A stretch of 64,000 nt of DNA from NCBI RefSeq assembly GCF_003268655.1, contig NZ_CP029642.1, positions 1,364,001-1,428,000 on the forward strand. Reading direction: 5' to 3'. Below are positions 23,757-32,261 of the stretch, in pieces (positions within the stretch are counted from its first letter, which is position 1; every line of letters begins with the position of its first letter). The stretch is from Arthrobacter dokdonellae (GTDB lineage: Bacteria; Actinomycetota; Actinomycetes; Actinomycetales; Micrococcaceae). Both the position numbers and the translations under genes were made by a program. The notes beneath the pieces were generated by a model that did not search any database, had not been told where the DNA came from, and saw only the letters and a program-made list of their open reading frames with translations.

Positions 23757-25439
23757 ATGACCGTCGACGATGCCGGCACCGCCCCGGACAGCCGCACCAC
23801 CCACCAGGTCCTCAACCAGCCGCCGCCGCGCGTGGACATCAACGAGTTCGCCGCGAACATCCCGCTCATGGACTATCTCGTCACCATTGGCGAGGCCGGC
23901 GCAGGGGCAACGGAAGAGCTGGAACGGGCGGGCGCCGTCGTCGGCTCCGCGCAGTTCCAGGAGGACGCGCGGCTGGCGCACAAATACCCGCCCGTCCTGC
24001 ACACCCACAGCAAATACGGGCAGCGCATCGACGAGGTGGAATACCATCCGTCGTACCACCGGATCCTCGGGCAGGCGGTGGCGGCGGGTGCGCACACATC
24101 TGCGTGGTCGGAGCCGGGGGCCGGCGCGAATGCCCGGCGGTCGGCGGCGTTCATGCTCTTTGCGCAGGTGGAGCCGGGCCATGCGTGCCCCGTCTCGATG
24201 AGCCATGCCGCCGTCGAGCCGCTGCGGCTGACCCCGGAGCTGGCGGGGGAGTGGCTGCCACGGCTGTATTCGCGCGAGTATTCGCCCGAACTGGCCACGG
24301 GCAAATCCGGCGCGTTGTTCGGGATGGCGATGACGGAGAAGCAGGGCGGCTCGGACGTGCGCGCCAACACCACCCGCGCCGTGCCCTTTGAGGACCACCA
24401 CCTGCTGACGGGCCACAAATGGTTCTGTTCCGCCCCCATGTCCGACGCCTTTCTGGTCCTTGCCCAAGACGACGCCGGCCTTGGCTGTTTCCTGGTGCCT
24501 CGCCTCATCCCGGGCGGGGTTTCGGCAGGCCCGACCGCCGGGGAACGCAATCCGTTCCTGATCCAGCGGCTGAAGGACAAGGCGGGCAACCGCTCCAATG
24601 CCTCGGGCGAGGTGGAATTCGCGCACACGCACGGCTGGCGCATCGGCGAACCGGGCAGGGGCGTGCGGGCCATCATGGGCATGGTGGCCCAGACGCGGCT
24701 GGACTGCGTGCTCGGCAGCGCGGCCGGCATGCGCCAGTCCGTGGCCGAGGCCGCATGGCATGTCCGGCACCGCCGCGCCTTTGGTGCCCGCTTGGTCGAC
24801 CAGCCGGCCATGGCCAACGTCCTCGCCGACCTGGCCCTGGAGGCGGAAGCGGCCACCGCCGTCGGCATGCGCCTCTCCCGCGCCTTTGACGACGACGCCG
24901 GCCCCGCCGAACGAGCCTTCCGCCGCCTGGCCACCGCTGTCAGTAAGTACTGGGTGTGCAAGCGCGGGCCGAACCACGCGTACGAGGCCATGGAATGCCT
25001 GGGCGGCAACGGCTACATTGAGGACTTCCCGCTGGCCATGCGCTACCGGGAGCAGCCGGTCATGGCCATCTGGGAAGGGACCGGGAATGTCATTGCCCTG
25101 GATGTCCTGCGGGCCATGGGCACCGAGCCGGAATCGGTTGAGGCGTTCTTTGCCGAGCTCCGGGCGGCCTCTGGGGCCGACGAGCTGTTCGACGCCTTCG
25201 TTGCGGGGTTGAAGGAGGCGGTCTCCCCGGTCCGGGCGGCGCCGGCGGACTTTGCCGGCTCGGCGCGGACGCTGGTGGAGAAGATGGCCCTGGCGCTTCA
25301 GGCATCGCTGCTGATCCGCTACGCGCCGCCGGCGGTGGCCGACGCGTTTGTCGTCTCCCGGCTGGGACCGGACCGCTGCTTCAACTACGGCAATCTCCCG
25401 GCGTCGTCCGACTTCGCGGGAATCCTGGCGCGGGCGTAA
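23757..25439 (+). CDS. AidB-like acyl-CoA dehydrogenase
   Basis: This 560-residue flavoprotein resembles AidB, a DNA-binding acyl-CoA-dehydrogenase homologue induced by alkylation stress, more than beta-oxidation enzymes. Supporting features are the N-terminal VLNQPPPRVDINEF segment, the flavin region FGMAMTEKQGGSDVRANTT, KWFCSAPMSDAFL, RLKDKAGNRSNASGEVEF, and the C-terminal ECLGGNGYIEDFP followed by QPVMAIWEGTGNV. E. coli AidB is about 540 residues. It stands alone, with a REP-like element upstream and a small membrane protein downstream. Confidence 0.9.
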   Translation: MTVDDAGTAPDSRTTHQVLNQPPPRVDINEFAANIPLMDYLVTIGEAGAGATEELERAGAVVGSAQFQEDARLAHKYPPVLHTHSKYGQRIDEVEYHPSYHRILGQAVAAGAHTSAWSEPGAGANARRSAAFMLFAQVEPGHACPVSMSHAAVEPLRLTPELAGEWLPRLYSREYSPELATGKSGALFGMAMTEKQGGSDVRANTTRAVPFEDHHLLTGHKWFCSAPMSDAFLVLAQDDAGLGCFLVPRLIPGGVSAGPTAGERNPFLIQRLKDKAGNRSNASGEVEFAHTHGWRIGEPGRGVRAIMGMVAQTRLDCVLGSAAGMRQSVAEAAWHVRHRRAFGARLVDQPAMANVLADLALEAEAATAVGMRLSRAFDDDAGPAERAFRRLATAVSKYWVCKRGPNHAYEAMECLGGNGYIEDFPLAMRYREQPVMAIWEGTGNVIALDVLRAMGTEPESVEAFFAELRAASGADELFDAFVAGLKEAVSPVRAAPADFAGSARTLVEKMALALQASLLIRYAPPAVADAFVVSRLGPDRCFNYGNLPASSDFAGILARA

Positions 25440-25537
25440 CGCCCGGCATCGGTCGTACAGCCCTGGTGGCGTGGCCGGCGCTCCGGTGGTGATTGCCGGG
25501 TCGGAAGTAGACTGGTGGAAAGTCACCGGGAGGCTCC

Positions 25538-25858
25538 ATGTCGTTGAAGCGAGTGCTTGTTGCCGTCGGATTTGTCCTGGCCCTGGTGGCCGTCGCCGTT
25601 TACAGCTACTTCGACCAGGACGGCCTGAGCGCCGCGATTGCGGTCATGACGTCAATGTTTGCGCTCGCCGTGGTTTCCGGCATCGTCATCCGCTTGATCA
25701 AGGCGAAGCGCGGCACCAAGTTCCGAACTGCGTTTTCGCCGGTGGGTGACGCCGCCGACGTGTACCAGTCCTTCCTGCTGGGCCGCGACTCCATGAGGCA
25801 AAGCATTGACAAGGCGCTGCGGGACGACGAAACCGACAGATTCACCGGCGGCCCCTGA
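25538..25858 (+). CDS. Small two-helix membrane protein
   Basis: This 106-residue protein of unknown function has two membrane helices (about 4-24 and 31-52). A basic turn (RLIKAKRGTKFR) and a hydrophilic cytoplasmic tail ending in DDETDRFTGGP follow. A GGGAGG ribosome site precedes the ATG. No family is recognised; codon use matches its neighbours. Confidence 0.6.
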   Translation: MSLKRVLVAVGFVLALVAVAVYSYFDQDGLSAAIAVMTSMFALAVVSGIVIRLIKAKRGTKFRTAFSPVGDAADVYQSFLLGRDSMRQSIDKALRDDETDRFTGGP

Positions 25859-26019
25859 CCGGAGCCCCGGTGAACAGGGAACGACATGGTGAGTGACGCG
25901 TCACGCCCGACACCGCCAAAAGTAGCTGGATTTGGCCGATTTATTCCACGCGGTCGATGAACGCGAGGTAAAGAGTGACGCACCTCTCATTAAATACTGG
26001 CATTCCGCACAGAGGTATG

Positions 26020-26174
26020 TATACTTGGACCTAGTTGTAGTGTTGCGTTTTTTGTAGTTGAAGCGATGCCATCCTTCGGGACGACGTCGCTTTTCTGGAG
26101 AAGCGGACTTACACCGTAAAATCGGAGGCCCGAAGGTCGGGCGGAATCTCCAACTTCAGAAGGAAATAGAAATA
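26020..26174 (+). promoter_or_regulatory. Promoter and long 5' leader of the cold-shock gene
   Basis: TATACT (26020-26025) is a good -10 with no clear -35. It predicts a leader of roughly 140 nt, unusually A/T-rich for this window, ending in AGGAAATAGAAATA before the start codon. Long leaders that refold in the cold are typical of csp genes. The 316-bp gap 25859-26174 holds only this region and no other gene. Confidence 0.5.
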
Positions 26175-26378
26175 ATGGCAACAGGTACCGTCAAGTGGTT
26201 CAACGCTGAAAAGGGCTTCGGCTTCATCTCTCCCGATGACCAGAGCCAGGACGTTTTCGCGCACTACTCTGCAATCAACTCCTCGGGCTACCGCTCCCTC
26301 GAAGAGAACCAGAAGGTCTCTTTCGATGTTGAGCAGGGTCCCAAGGGTCCTCAGGCTGTCAACATCCAGGCTCTCTAA
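26175..26378 (+). CDS. CspA-family cold-shock protein
   Basis: This 67-residue single cold-shock domain binds single-stranded RNA/DNA and acts as an RNA chaperone. RNP1 (KGFGFI, 13-18) and RNP2 (VFAHY, 27-31) are intact, as is the N-terminal [11 protein letters not shown]. The length is standard. A/T-rich codons and leader differ from neighbouring genes, as expected for a highly expressed, temperature-regulated gene. Confidence 0.97.
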   Translation: MATGTVKWFNAEKGFGFISPDDQSQDVFAHYSAINSSGYRSLEENQKVSFDVEQGPKGPQAVNIQAL

Positions 26379-26434
26379 TTTCTAAAGTAACCGTGCGGGC
26401 AACCGCGCAATCTCTTTAGTCCATAGGGCTGGAG

Positions 26435-26467
26435 CGAATAGGGTCCGGAATTTCCGGGCCCTATTCG
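26435..26467. terminator. Strong hairpin after the cold-shock gene
   Basis: Arms CGAATAGGGTCCGGA and TCCGGGCCCTATTCG form a 15-bp stem with one G-U pair and a 3-nt loop, 57 bp past the csp stop. No T-run follows, as is common in actinobacterial terminators. Confidence 0.7.
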
Positions 26468-26601
26468 TCGTTGAGCCGCCAATCAATGCCCCCCGTTTCT
26501 CCCCGCCTTTCTTGGACGACGGCGGACCGTGCGTCCCGCTGTCGTCCTCCCTCGGCGCTTCTCACCGCCGTCCGCAGTTCCATGTGGCACCATGGAAGAC
26601 G

Positions 26602-27912
26602 ATGAATACCAAAGCGGCCCGGGGCCAACGCGACGGACTTCCCATGCCGCTCGGTCTGCAGGGGGCCTTCGAGGCTGCCCAGGTCTTTGTCATCTCGGCC
26701 CTGGTCATCGTTGTTCCGCTGGCCGCCGTGTGGTTTTCCGGCGGCTTCGCCGAAAAGGACATGTCCGTCATTGCCCGGCTTGCCGGCAAGTTCTGGCTGG
26801 TCATGCACGGCGTTCCGCTGGAGCTGAGCGTCACCACGGGGCCCAGCTCCGCCTCCGTGCAGAACGGAACCTTCGACCTGCTGCCCATGGGCCTGGTGCT
26901 TATCCCGTTCTTCCTGTCCTGGCGCGCCGGCCGCAGGCTGGCCCGGGCGTCCTACACCGACCAGCTCTGGCAGCCGCTGCTGGGCTCCGTGCTGGTGTAC
27001 GCCGCCGCCGGACTGGCGACAGGCTTTGTCTGCAACAGCCCCGGATCCGAGGCGCCGCTGCTCGCCAGCATGCTGCTTCCGATTATTCCCGCCGGGCTCG
27101 GCCTCGTGGTGGGCGCCCGGCGCGAGGCGGGTTCATGGGGGCGTTTGATCGGCGTCAACGCGGCGGACTGGATAGCCAAGACCAGCCAGGACCAGCGCTG
27201 GGCCGGGTCCTACGTGTGGGCCGTGGCACGCTCCGGGTTTGTGGCGCTGGTGTCCGCGCTGGCCGCCGCCTCGCTGCTGCTGGCCATCAACCTCATAGTC
27301 CGCTGGGCCGACATCGTCAGCGTCTATCAGGGCATGCGGGCCGGGGGGATCGGCGGCGCGGCCCTGACGCTTGGCCAGCTGGGCTTCATGCCCAACCTGG
27401 CCGCGTGGTCGCTGGCCTGGTCCAGCGGCGCCGGCTTCAACCTGGGGGCGGGATCCGCCGTCACGCCGCTGGGAACCGCGGTGGCTCCCGTCCCGCCGGT
27501 CCCGCTGCTGGCCGCCCTGCCCACCGGCGCCCTGGTCTGGGGCTTTGCCGCCCTCGCCATCCCCGTGGCCGCCGGGATGCTGGCCGGATGGTGGTTTGTC
27601 CGGGCCGGGGAAGATCATTTCGACGAATGGCTGTCGTTGAAGGTCCGTCAGCGCTGGCTCTCGCTGCCCGGATCCACGCTGTTCCTGGGCCTGGCCGTCG
27701 GCCTCGTGGCGGCCGTGCTGGCCTGCGTCCTGTTTTGGCTCTCCAGCGGCTCGGTCGGCCTAGGCCGCCTCACCGAGGTGGGGCCCAGCCCGTTCACAGC
27801 GGCGCTCTGGCTGGGCGCGGAGGTGGGCGCCGGCGTCGTACTGGGCTCCCTGGCCGGACCGTGGCTGGAAGCGGCCCGGTCCGCCGCGCCGCAGCTCTCG
27901 CGCCGCCAATAG
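26602..27912 (+). CDS. DUF6350 membrane protein
   Basis: This 436-residue multi-helix membrane protein is of the DUF6350 type found next to purN in many actinobacteria; some are annotated as cell-division protein PerM. About ten hydrophobic helices are visible, with NGTFDLLPMGLVLIPFFLSWRAGRRLA as a conserved early segment (read across 95-120). The ATG at 26602 has GGAAG just upstream. It ends 44 bp before purN. The biochemical role is unknown. Confidence 0.8.
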   Translation: MNTKAARGQRDGLPMPLGLQGAFEAAQVFVISALVIVVPLAAVWFSGGFAEKDMSVIARLAGKFWLVMHGVPLELSVTTGPSSASVQNGTFDLLPMGLVLIPFFLSWRAGRRLARASYTDQLWQPLLGSVLVYAAAGLATGFVCNSPGSEAPLLASMLLPIIPAGLGLVVGARREAGSWGRLIGVNAADWIAKTSQDQRWAGSYVWAVARSGFVALVSALAAASLLLAINLIVRWADIVSVYQGMRAGGIGGAALTLGQLGFMPNLAAWSLAWSSGAGFNLGAGSAVTPLGTAVAPVPPVPLLAALPTGALVWGFAALAIPVAAGMLAGWWFVRAGEDHFDEWLSLKVRQRWLSLPGSTLFLGLAVGLVAAVLACVLFWLSSGSVGLGRLTEVGPSPFTAALWLGAEVGAGVVLGSLAGPWLEAARSAAPQLSRRQ

Positions 27913-27956
27913 CCAGCGAATAGGCCAGTTCCGCGGGTTCCCCTAAAATTGGGCCC

Positions 27957-28520
27957 ATGCGCATAGTTGTTTTAGTTTCCGGGACAGGGTCCAACTTGCA
28001 GGCCGTCATCGACGCCGTCGCTGCGGGCGAGCTGCCCGTGGAGATCGCCGCGGTGGGTTCCGACCGCCCGGACACTTACGGCATTGAGCGCTCCTCCGCC
28101 GCAGGCCTCGAGACGTTCGTGGTGAACTTCAAGGACTACGCCGCCCGCGCCGACTGGGACGCCGCCCTGCTGGACGCGGTCGCCGCCTATGAACCCGACT
28201 ATGTGGTTTCCAGCGGTTTCATGCGCATCGTGGCACCGGGCTTCATCAGCGCGTTCGAGGGCCGCTACATCAACACCCACCCGGCCCTGCTTCCCGCCTT
28301 CCCCGGCGCCCACGGGGTCCGCGACGCGCTGGCGTACGGCGTCAAGGTCACCGGCTGCACCGTCCACTTTGCCGACGCCGGCGTGGACACCGGCCCCATC
28401 ATTGCCCAGACGCCGGTGACCGTCCTGGAGGGCGACACCGAGGAAACGCTGCACGGCCGCATCAAGGAGGCCGAGCGCGCACTGCTCATCCAGGTCCTGG
28501 GGGAGCTGGCCCGCCCCTGA
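27957..28520 (+). CDS. purN: Phosphoribosylglycinamide formyltransferase
   Basis: This 187-residue enzyme of purine synthesis transfers the formyl group from 10-formyl-THF to GAR. The N-terminal VLVSGTGSNLQAVIDA binds phosphoribose. Catalytic residues N106, H108 (INTHPALLP) and D144 (GVDTGPII) are present. In related genomes purN is usually followed by purH. Here purH is about 10.6 kb downstream, beyond an insertion sequence and other genes. Confidence 0.97.
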   Translation: MRIVVLVSGTGSNLQAVIDAVAAGELPVEIAAVGSDRPDTYGIERSSAAGLETFVVNFKDYAARADWDAALLDAVAAYEPDYVVSSGFMRIVAPGFISAFEGRYINTHPALLPAFPGAHGVRDALAYGVKVTGCTVHFADAGVDTGPIIAQTPVTVLEGDTEETLHGRIKEAERALLIQVLGELARP

Positions 28521-28544
28521 CCCCCGGTCTGTGTTGCAGCTGTT

Positions 28545-28559
28545 GGACGGATTTGCCCG
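28545..28559. repeat. Left 15-bp target-site duplication
   Basis: GGACGGATTTGCCCG is identical to the copy at 30069-30083 and directly abuts the TGT end of the insertion sequence. Confidence 0.9.
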
Positions 28560-30068
28560 TGTCATGTCTCGGACCTCTGTAGACAGTTCATGTCTCGCAC
28601 CTGTGTTGACAGTTGATGTCTCATTGTTGTGTAGACACTTCCGGTCTGAGTAGTGGCCAGACCGGAAGTGTCTCACTTCTTTTTAGACGGTTTCTGGTTC
28701 GGGCTGTTCGGTCGTAGTTGTTGTTTTGACTGGCCTGATTTTACGTTTCCGCACGGCGCCGGCGGGGTCTGCCGCGATGCCGGAGGGTTTGCCGTTGCCT
28801 ACGTATGGGGTGCCTTTGGGTGGGATGGGGTGGCTGATAATTTCTGAGCCAAGGCTGTCGAAGAACATGATGTCGGTGTCGTCGTGAATGATGTTCACGG
28901 TGGTGCCGATGTATTTCTTGCCCATCTTGAAATGCGTCCCCAAGACGGTGACATTGCCGTCTCGTCCGACACGACGCTGGCCGCTGAACCGCTCTGCCCC
29001 TACCGTGGGTTCTTCTGGTTCCGGCGGGCCGGGTGCCGGGGCCTTGGGTGTGGCGTTCCAGGCTTCCTGCGGTGTCATACCCGGCTTCAGGGCCTGGTGT
29101 TCACGTTCGGTGTTGTAGTACCGGTCGAAGGCATCGATCTGGGTTTGCAGGACCTCCAGCGTGGTGGCTGGTGGCTGCTGCTTCAGGTACCGGTGCAGGG
29201 TTTGATGGAACCGCTCGTTCTTGCCCTGGGTAGTGGGTTTGTAGGGTTTTCCGGTGATGGGTTCCACGCCCCGGGCCTTCAGGAATTCCACCAGTTCCCC
29301 GCGCCTGCCCAGCCGTGTCGGGTTAAGAGCCGCGCCGTTGTCACTGAGGAAGCGCTGGGGTACCCCGTGTCGGTCAATCGAGGTTGTCACGACCCTGATC
29401 GCGGCCTCGCTGGTTTCCCCGGAAGCAGCCAACGAGGCCAGGGCCAGCCGTGAATGGTCGTCGATGAGTTGGAAGATCGTGACCTTCGTCCCGCACGCCA
29501 GCACCCACTCGGTGGCGTCAATCTGCCAGCACGCATTCGGCTGCGGATAGACGAACCGGATATAGGCGCTGCGGGGCTTCTTCTTCGGCTCCGGCACCAC
29601 GACGCCGGCACGGGTGAAGATCCTGGCCACAGTCGCCCTGGAGGGCGGTTGGAAGCCCTGTCGGCGCAACTTGGCGATCACTGAGAGCGGGCCGGCATCA
29701 AAGCCGGCCTTCTCCAACTCCTCGCGGGTTCCCAGCAGCAGATCGACCATGGAAGCGGGAGTGGTTTTCGGATGCCGCAACGCGATCGGAGGCCTCTTCT
29801 CCAACGCCTTGACCGGGCCGAGCGCTTGGGCTGCCGCCCGGACCTGGTAGAACCAGGCCCGGGAGACATTATGTTGTTTACAAAACGCGCTCACGGCACC
29901 GCGAGGAGCATCGGAAGGCCATGTAGCAACGAGATGACGGACTTTGATTGATGGTTGTGTTTTATGCACAATCCACAAGCAAAACCGACCAACTGTCTAC
30001 AAGGCGATGAGACAGAGTGTCTACGAAGGTCCGAGACAAAACTGTCCAATAAGGTATGCGAGATCACA
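28560..30068 (-). mobile_element. IS481-family insertion sequence, complete
   Basis: The element is 1509 bp with TGT...ACA ends, imperfect terminal inverted repeats (TGTCATGTCTCGG on the left, TGTGATCTCGCATACC on the right, both leading to GACAGTT) and a 15-bp target duplication on each side. Subterminal copies of TGTCTC...TAGACA recur two to three times at each end, probably as transposase-binding sites. It encodes one intact DDE transposase. The perfect duplication and intact frame suggest a recent insertion. Confidence 0.92.
28683..29978 (-). CDS. IS481-family transposase
   Basis: This is a DDE transposase of about 431 residues. An N-terminal HTH (AFCKQHNVSRAWFYQV) is followed by a second HTH region (PPSRATVARIFTRAG). 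The catalytic core has D in WQIDATEW, D in FLSDNGAAL and E in KNERFHQTLHRY. A C-terminal beta-rich extension (VTVLGTHFKMGKKYIG) is shared by a subgroup. The start is either TTG 29978 or GTG 29969. It runs opposite to purN. Confidence 0.93.
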   Translation of the reverse strand: MWIVHKTQPSIKVRHLVATWPSDAPRGAVSAFCKQHNVSRAWFYQVRAAAQALGPVKALEKRPPIALRHPKTTPASMVDLLLGTREELEKAGFDAGPLSVIAKLRRQGFQPPSRATVARIFTRAGVVVPEPKKKPRSAYIRFVYPQPNACWQIDATEWVLACGTKVTIFQLIDDHSRLALASLAASGETSEAAIRVVTTSIDRHGVPQRFLSDNGAALNPTRLGRRGELVEFLKARGVEPITGKPYKPTTQGKNERFHQTLHRYLKQQPPATTLEVLQTQIDAFDRYYNTEREHQALKPGMTPQEAWNATPKAPAPGPPEPEEPTVGAERFSGQRRVGRDGNVTVLGTHFKMGKKYIGTTVNIIHDDTDIMFFDSLGSEIISHPIPPKGTPYVGNGKPSGIAADPAGAVRKRKIRPVKTTTTTEQPEPETV

Positions 30069-30083
30069 GGACGGATTTGCCCG
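30069..30083. repeat. Right 15-bp target-site duplication
   Basis: GGACGGATTTGCCCG directly follows the ACA end of the insertion sequence and is identical to 28545-28559. Confidence 0.9.
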
Positions 30084-30125
30084 AAAAATGGTGTTTTTCG
30101 TCGTGTCCTGCAACACAGAATCTTC

Positions 30126-30683
30126 CTAAGGCACGACGGCGGGCGGCGGCCCTTGGTTTTTGCCGTCCAGCAGGTGGGTGGAGACCTTGCCCAGCAGCCA
30201 GCCCAGCAACAGGGACGCGGCGAGGGCGACGACAACGGCGGCCGCCGACGCCAGCGAGTAACCCATGAACGCGCGCAAGCGGTAGCCGGCCACCGTCGCC
30301 GCAATAGGGGACGACAGCCTGCCCAGCGGGATGAAGCGGGAAGTCAGGATGAACATGTAGGTCCGCTCCCGGAGCCGCCGGGTCGCGGCGTCCACTGCCC
30401 GCTGGCGCGCGGGGCCGCGGCGGCTGCCCCAGCGCGTCGTGCCCACATCCTTTGTCAGGGCGTAGGTCGCGAGGTCGCCGGCCAGGGCACCGCCGATCAT
30501 GGCGGCGACCAGGAGAAATGCGTTGGGGCCGCCGTCGAGCCCGGCCACGGCGCCGAGGGCCACAAAGACCGTGGTGCTGGGGATGGGCGGGATCAGGGCC
30601 GGGAACATGACTAAAACGGCGCCCACGGGGTACAGCCACAGGGTGCCCACGAGGTGGGAAGAAGAATCGGACGCCAGGTCCAT
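30126..30683 (-). CDS. DedA-family membrane protein
   Basis: This 185-residue membrane protein has the DedA/SNARE-associated fold. An N-terminal re-entrant region (ALIPPIPSTTVFVALGAVAG) carries the acidic/Pro features of the family. Helix GGALAGDLATYALTK comes next, then FILTSRFIPLGRLSSPIAATVAGYRL, the typical R-x3-P-x-G segment. DedA proteins take part in lipid-carrier recycling and membrane homeostasis. It converges on purN across the insertion sequence. Confidence 0.85.
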   Translation of the reverse strand: MDLASDSSSHLVGTLWLYPVGAVLVMFPALIPPIPSTTVFVALGAVAGLDGGPNAFLLVAAMIGGALAGDLATYALTKDVGTTRWGSRRGPARQRAVDAATRRLRERTYMFILTSRFIPLGRLSSPIAATVAGYRLRAFMGYSLASAAAVVVALAASLLLGWLLGKVSTHLLDGKNQGPPPAVVP

Positions 30684-30771
30684 GGGGCCTCCTGGCTGGT
30701 GATTCAGGTGTGCAAGTTCCTGCGGATCGGCACGGCGACGCCCCGGTCGGGGGTGCCGAGCCAGTTTACCG

Positions 30772-30867
30772 TGGCCAGGACCCTGACATGCAGGTGCGGT
30801 CCGGTCCGTGGCCAGGACCTACCTGCTCCATGGCGAGGACCAGCTGGCTGCCCAATGGCCAGGACCT
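30772..30867. repeat. Four degenerate copies of TGGCCAGGACC
   Basis: TGGCCAGGACC-like units occur at about 30772, 30809, 30831 (TGGCGAGGACC) and 30856. The last reaches the stop codon of the small membrane protein gene. The spacing is irregular (37, 22 and 25 bp). The origin is unknown. Confidence 0.45.
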
Positions 30868-31168
30868 ACTTGCGACGGCGGCCCAGCAGCAGCGACGCCA
30901 GCGCCGTGGCGCCGGTGACCGTGTACACGGCAGGCCAGGCACCCATCTTCTTGGCCAGCGGATGGGACGCGCCAAACGCTGCGACGTAGGTGGCGGCCAG
31001 GGCGGCAGCGGTGCCGGAGCCGGCATTCTTCTTCCAGCCCAGGAACGCCGCCGCGCCGGCCGCGGCGAGGACTACGCCGCCCAACTGGCGGTTCTTGGTG
31101 GCGCGCGCGGTCTGGAAGCCGCCAATCAGGCCGGTGGTGGTGAAAATGGTGGGCAGCAGGGCGGTCAT
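30866..31168 (-). CDS. Small membrane protein
   Basis: This 100-residue hydrophobic protein of unknown function has three or four short helices (TIFTTTGLIGGFQTAR, LGGVVLAAAGAAAFLGW, GTAAALAATYVAAFGA, and a last one before LLGRRRK). An AAGGACCACCC precedes the ATG. It is monocistronic, between DedA and a repeat-rich spacer. Confidence 0.6.
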   Translation of the reverse strand: MTALLPTIFTTTGLIGGFQTARATKNRQLGGVVLAAAGAAAFLGWKKNAGSGTAAALAATYVAAFGASHPLAKKMGAWPAVYTVTGATALASLLLGRRRK

Positions 31169-31268
31169 GGGTGGTCCTTAAAATCGGGAACAAGACGTCG
31201 GCATCAGGCTATCGGCTGAAAATGGACGGACCCTGAGCGCCGCGATCCACGCAAAAGCCCCCGCCCTT

Positions 31269-31363
31269 CGTTGAGGTTGGAGATAACGACGCCCGCTCGT
31301 TCCTCGCGGCGTCGTTATCTCCAACCTCAACGCGGGGAACGGTCGTTATCTCCAACCTCAACG
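31269..31363. repeat. 24-bp perfect inverted repeat plus third copy
   Basis: CGTTGAGGTTGGAGATAACG continuing to GACGC (31269-31292) pairs perfectly with 31309-31332 across a 16-nt loop. A third, 22-bp copy in the same orientation as the second arm lies at 31342-31363. It sits just past the stop of the MFS pseudogene and could terminate it, but the extra copy and high identity look like a dispersed repeat family. Confidence 0.75.
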
Positions 31364-31389
31364 GCCCGCGCGACGGCGGGGCGGGGTGG

Positions 31390-32210
31390 CTAGTGGAGCG
31401 CTGCACCCCTGGTTTCCGGGGCGGAGAACGCCATCCACGCCACGGCCAGCAGCACCAGCCCGCCGGTCAGCGCAAAGGTCAGCGGCAAGCCAACACCGGC
31501 CACAGCAGCGAGCCGCAAATGAGCGGGACCAGGCCGGCGCCCACGCGGGAAATCGTGGAGGGCCCGCCGAATCCCGTGGCGCGCAGGTGCGTCGGGTACA
31601 GCTCGGAAACATAGGTGTAAAGCACCGGGATGGCCACCTGGACGAGGAAGCCGATCGCGGTCATCGACGCCGTGGCCATGAACGCCTTGTTCTGTGCGTA
31701 GCCCGTGGCTACCAGGATCGAGGGCTTCCACGTCAACGCGCCCAGCAGCGCGGGCAGCACCAGGACCAGCATGAGGAGGCGGCAGTTTCCGAAGGACGCC
31801 ATCAGCACCGCCGAGACCACGCCAAACAGCGAGGCTCCGACGGGCCACCACGCGTCCATGGCCGTCAGGACGCGGCCGCGGTGTTTGCGCGGCGTGAACT
31901 CGCCCACCAGCGCGTAGTCCACGGGAATGCAGCCGCCCAGGCCAAAGCCGGCCACGAAGCGGAACACGCAGAACGGCACGATGTCATGGGAAACGGCGCC
32001 CAGCACGGTGAACACGGAGAAGATCAGCAGGGTCAGGGTGAACGCCGTCTTGCGCCCGATCACGTCGGCGAGGGACCCCCACACGAAGGCGCCCACGGCC
32101 ATGAGGAAGCCGTTGCGGGTCGCGTCCCAGACGTCGAACATGAAGCCGAGCCCGCCGATCAGGAAGATGCTGCCCTGCACCCGCCTCCGCCACGGCAGCT
32201 CCTGGACCAC
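31390..32210 (-). pseudogene. MFS transporter gene with deletions and a frameshift
   Basis: Recognisable MFS pieces are present in order but damaged. The opening FLIGGLGFMFDVWD jumps straight to NGFLMAVGAFVWGSLADVIGR, losing about 40 residues of helices 1-2. The central loop jumps from LVLPALLG to ALTWKPSILVATGYAQ. Near 31500 the frame shifts after CGSLLWPVLA; the tail GVGLPLTFALTGGLVLLAVAW to ETRGAALH lies in another frame, ending at the TAG 31390-31392. No good start codon precedes it. It follows murQ and the serine hydrolase, so its former substrate may have been a cell-wall sugar or peptide. Confidence 0.7.
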
Positions 32211-32261
32211 CGCGTCGCCGGTGATTGTTGCGGTGTTTGTGCCCGTGGCGCCTACCTCTGG

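Larger units (their letters stand above)
28529..30118. other. Ancestral hairpin split by the insertion sequence
   Basis: CTGTGTTGCAG (28529-28539) and its exact complement CTGCAACACAG (30108-30118) flank the insertion. If the element and one copy of the duplication are removed, they become the 11-bp arms of a hairpin between the convergent purN and dedA genes. It was probably a bidirectional terminator whose loop was the insertion target. Confidence 0.6.

Noticed and set aside
23010..25526. Long minus-strand open frame opposite the hydrolase and AidB-like genes
   Set aside because: High-GC shadow frame; Arg/Gly/His-rich, with no motif, while the plus-strand genes have clear domains.
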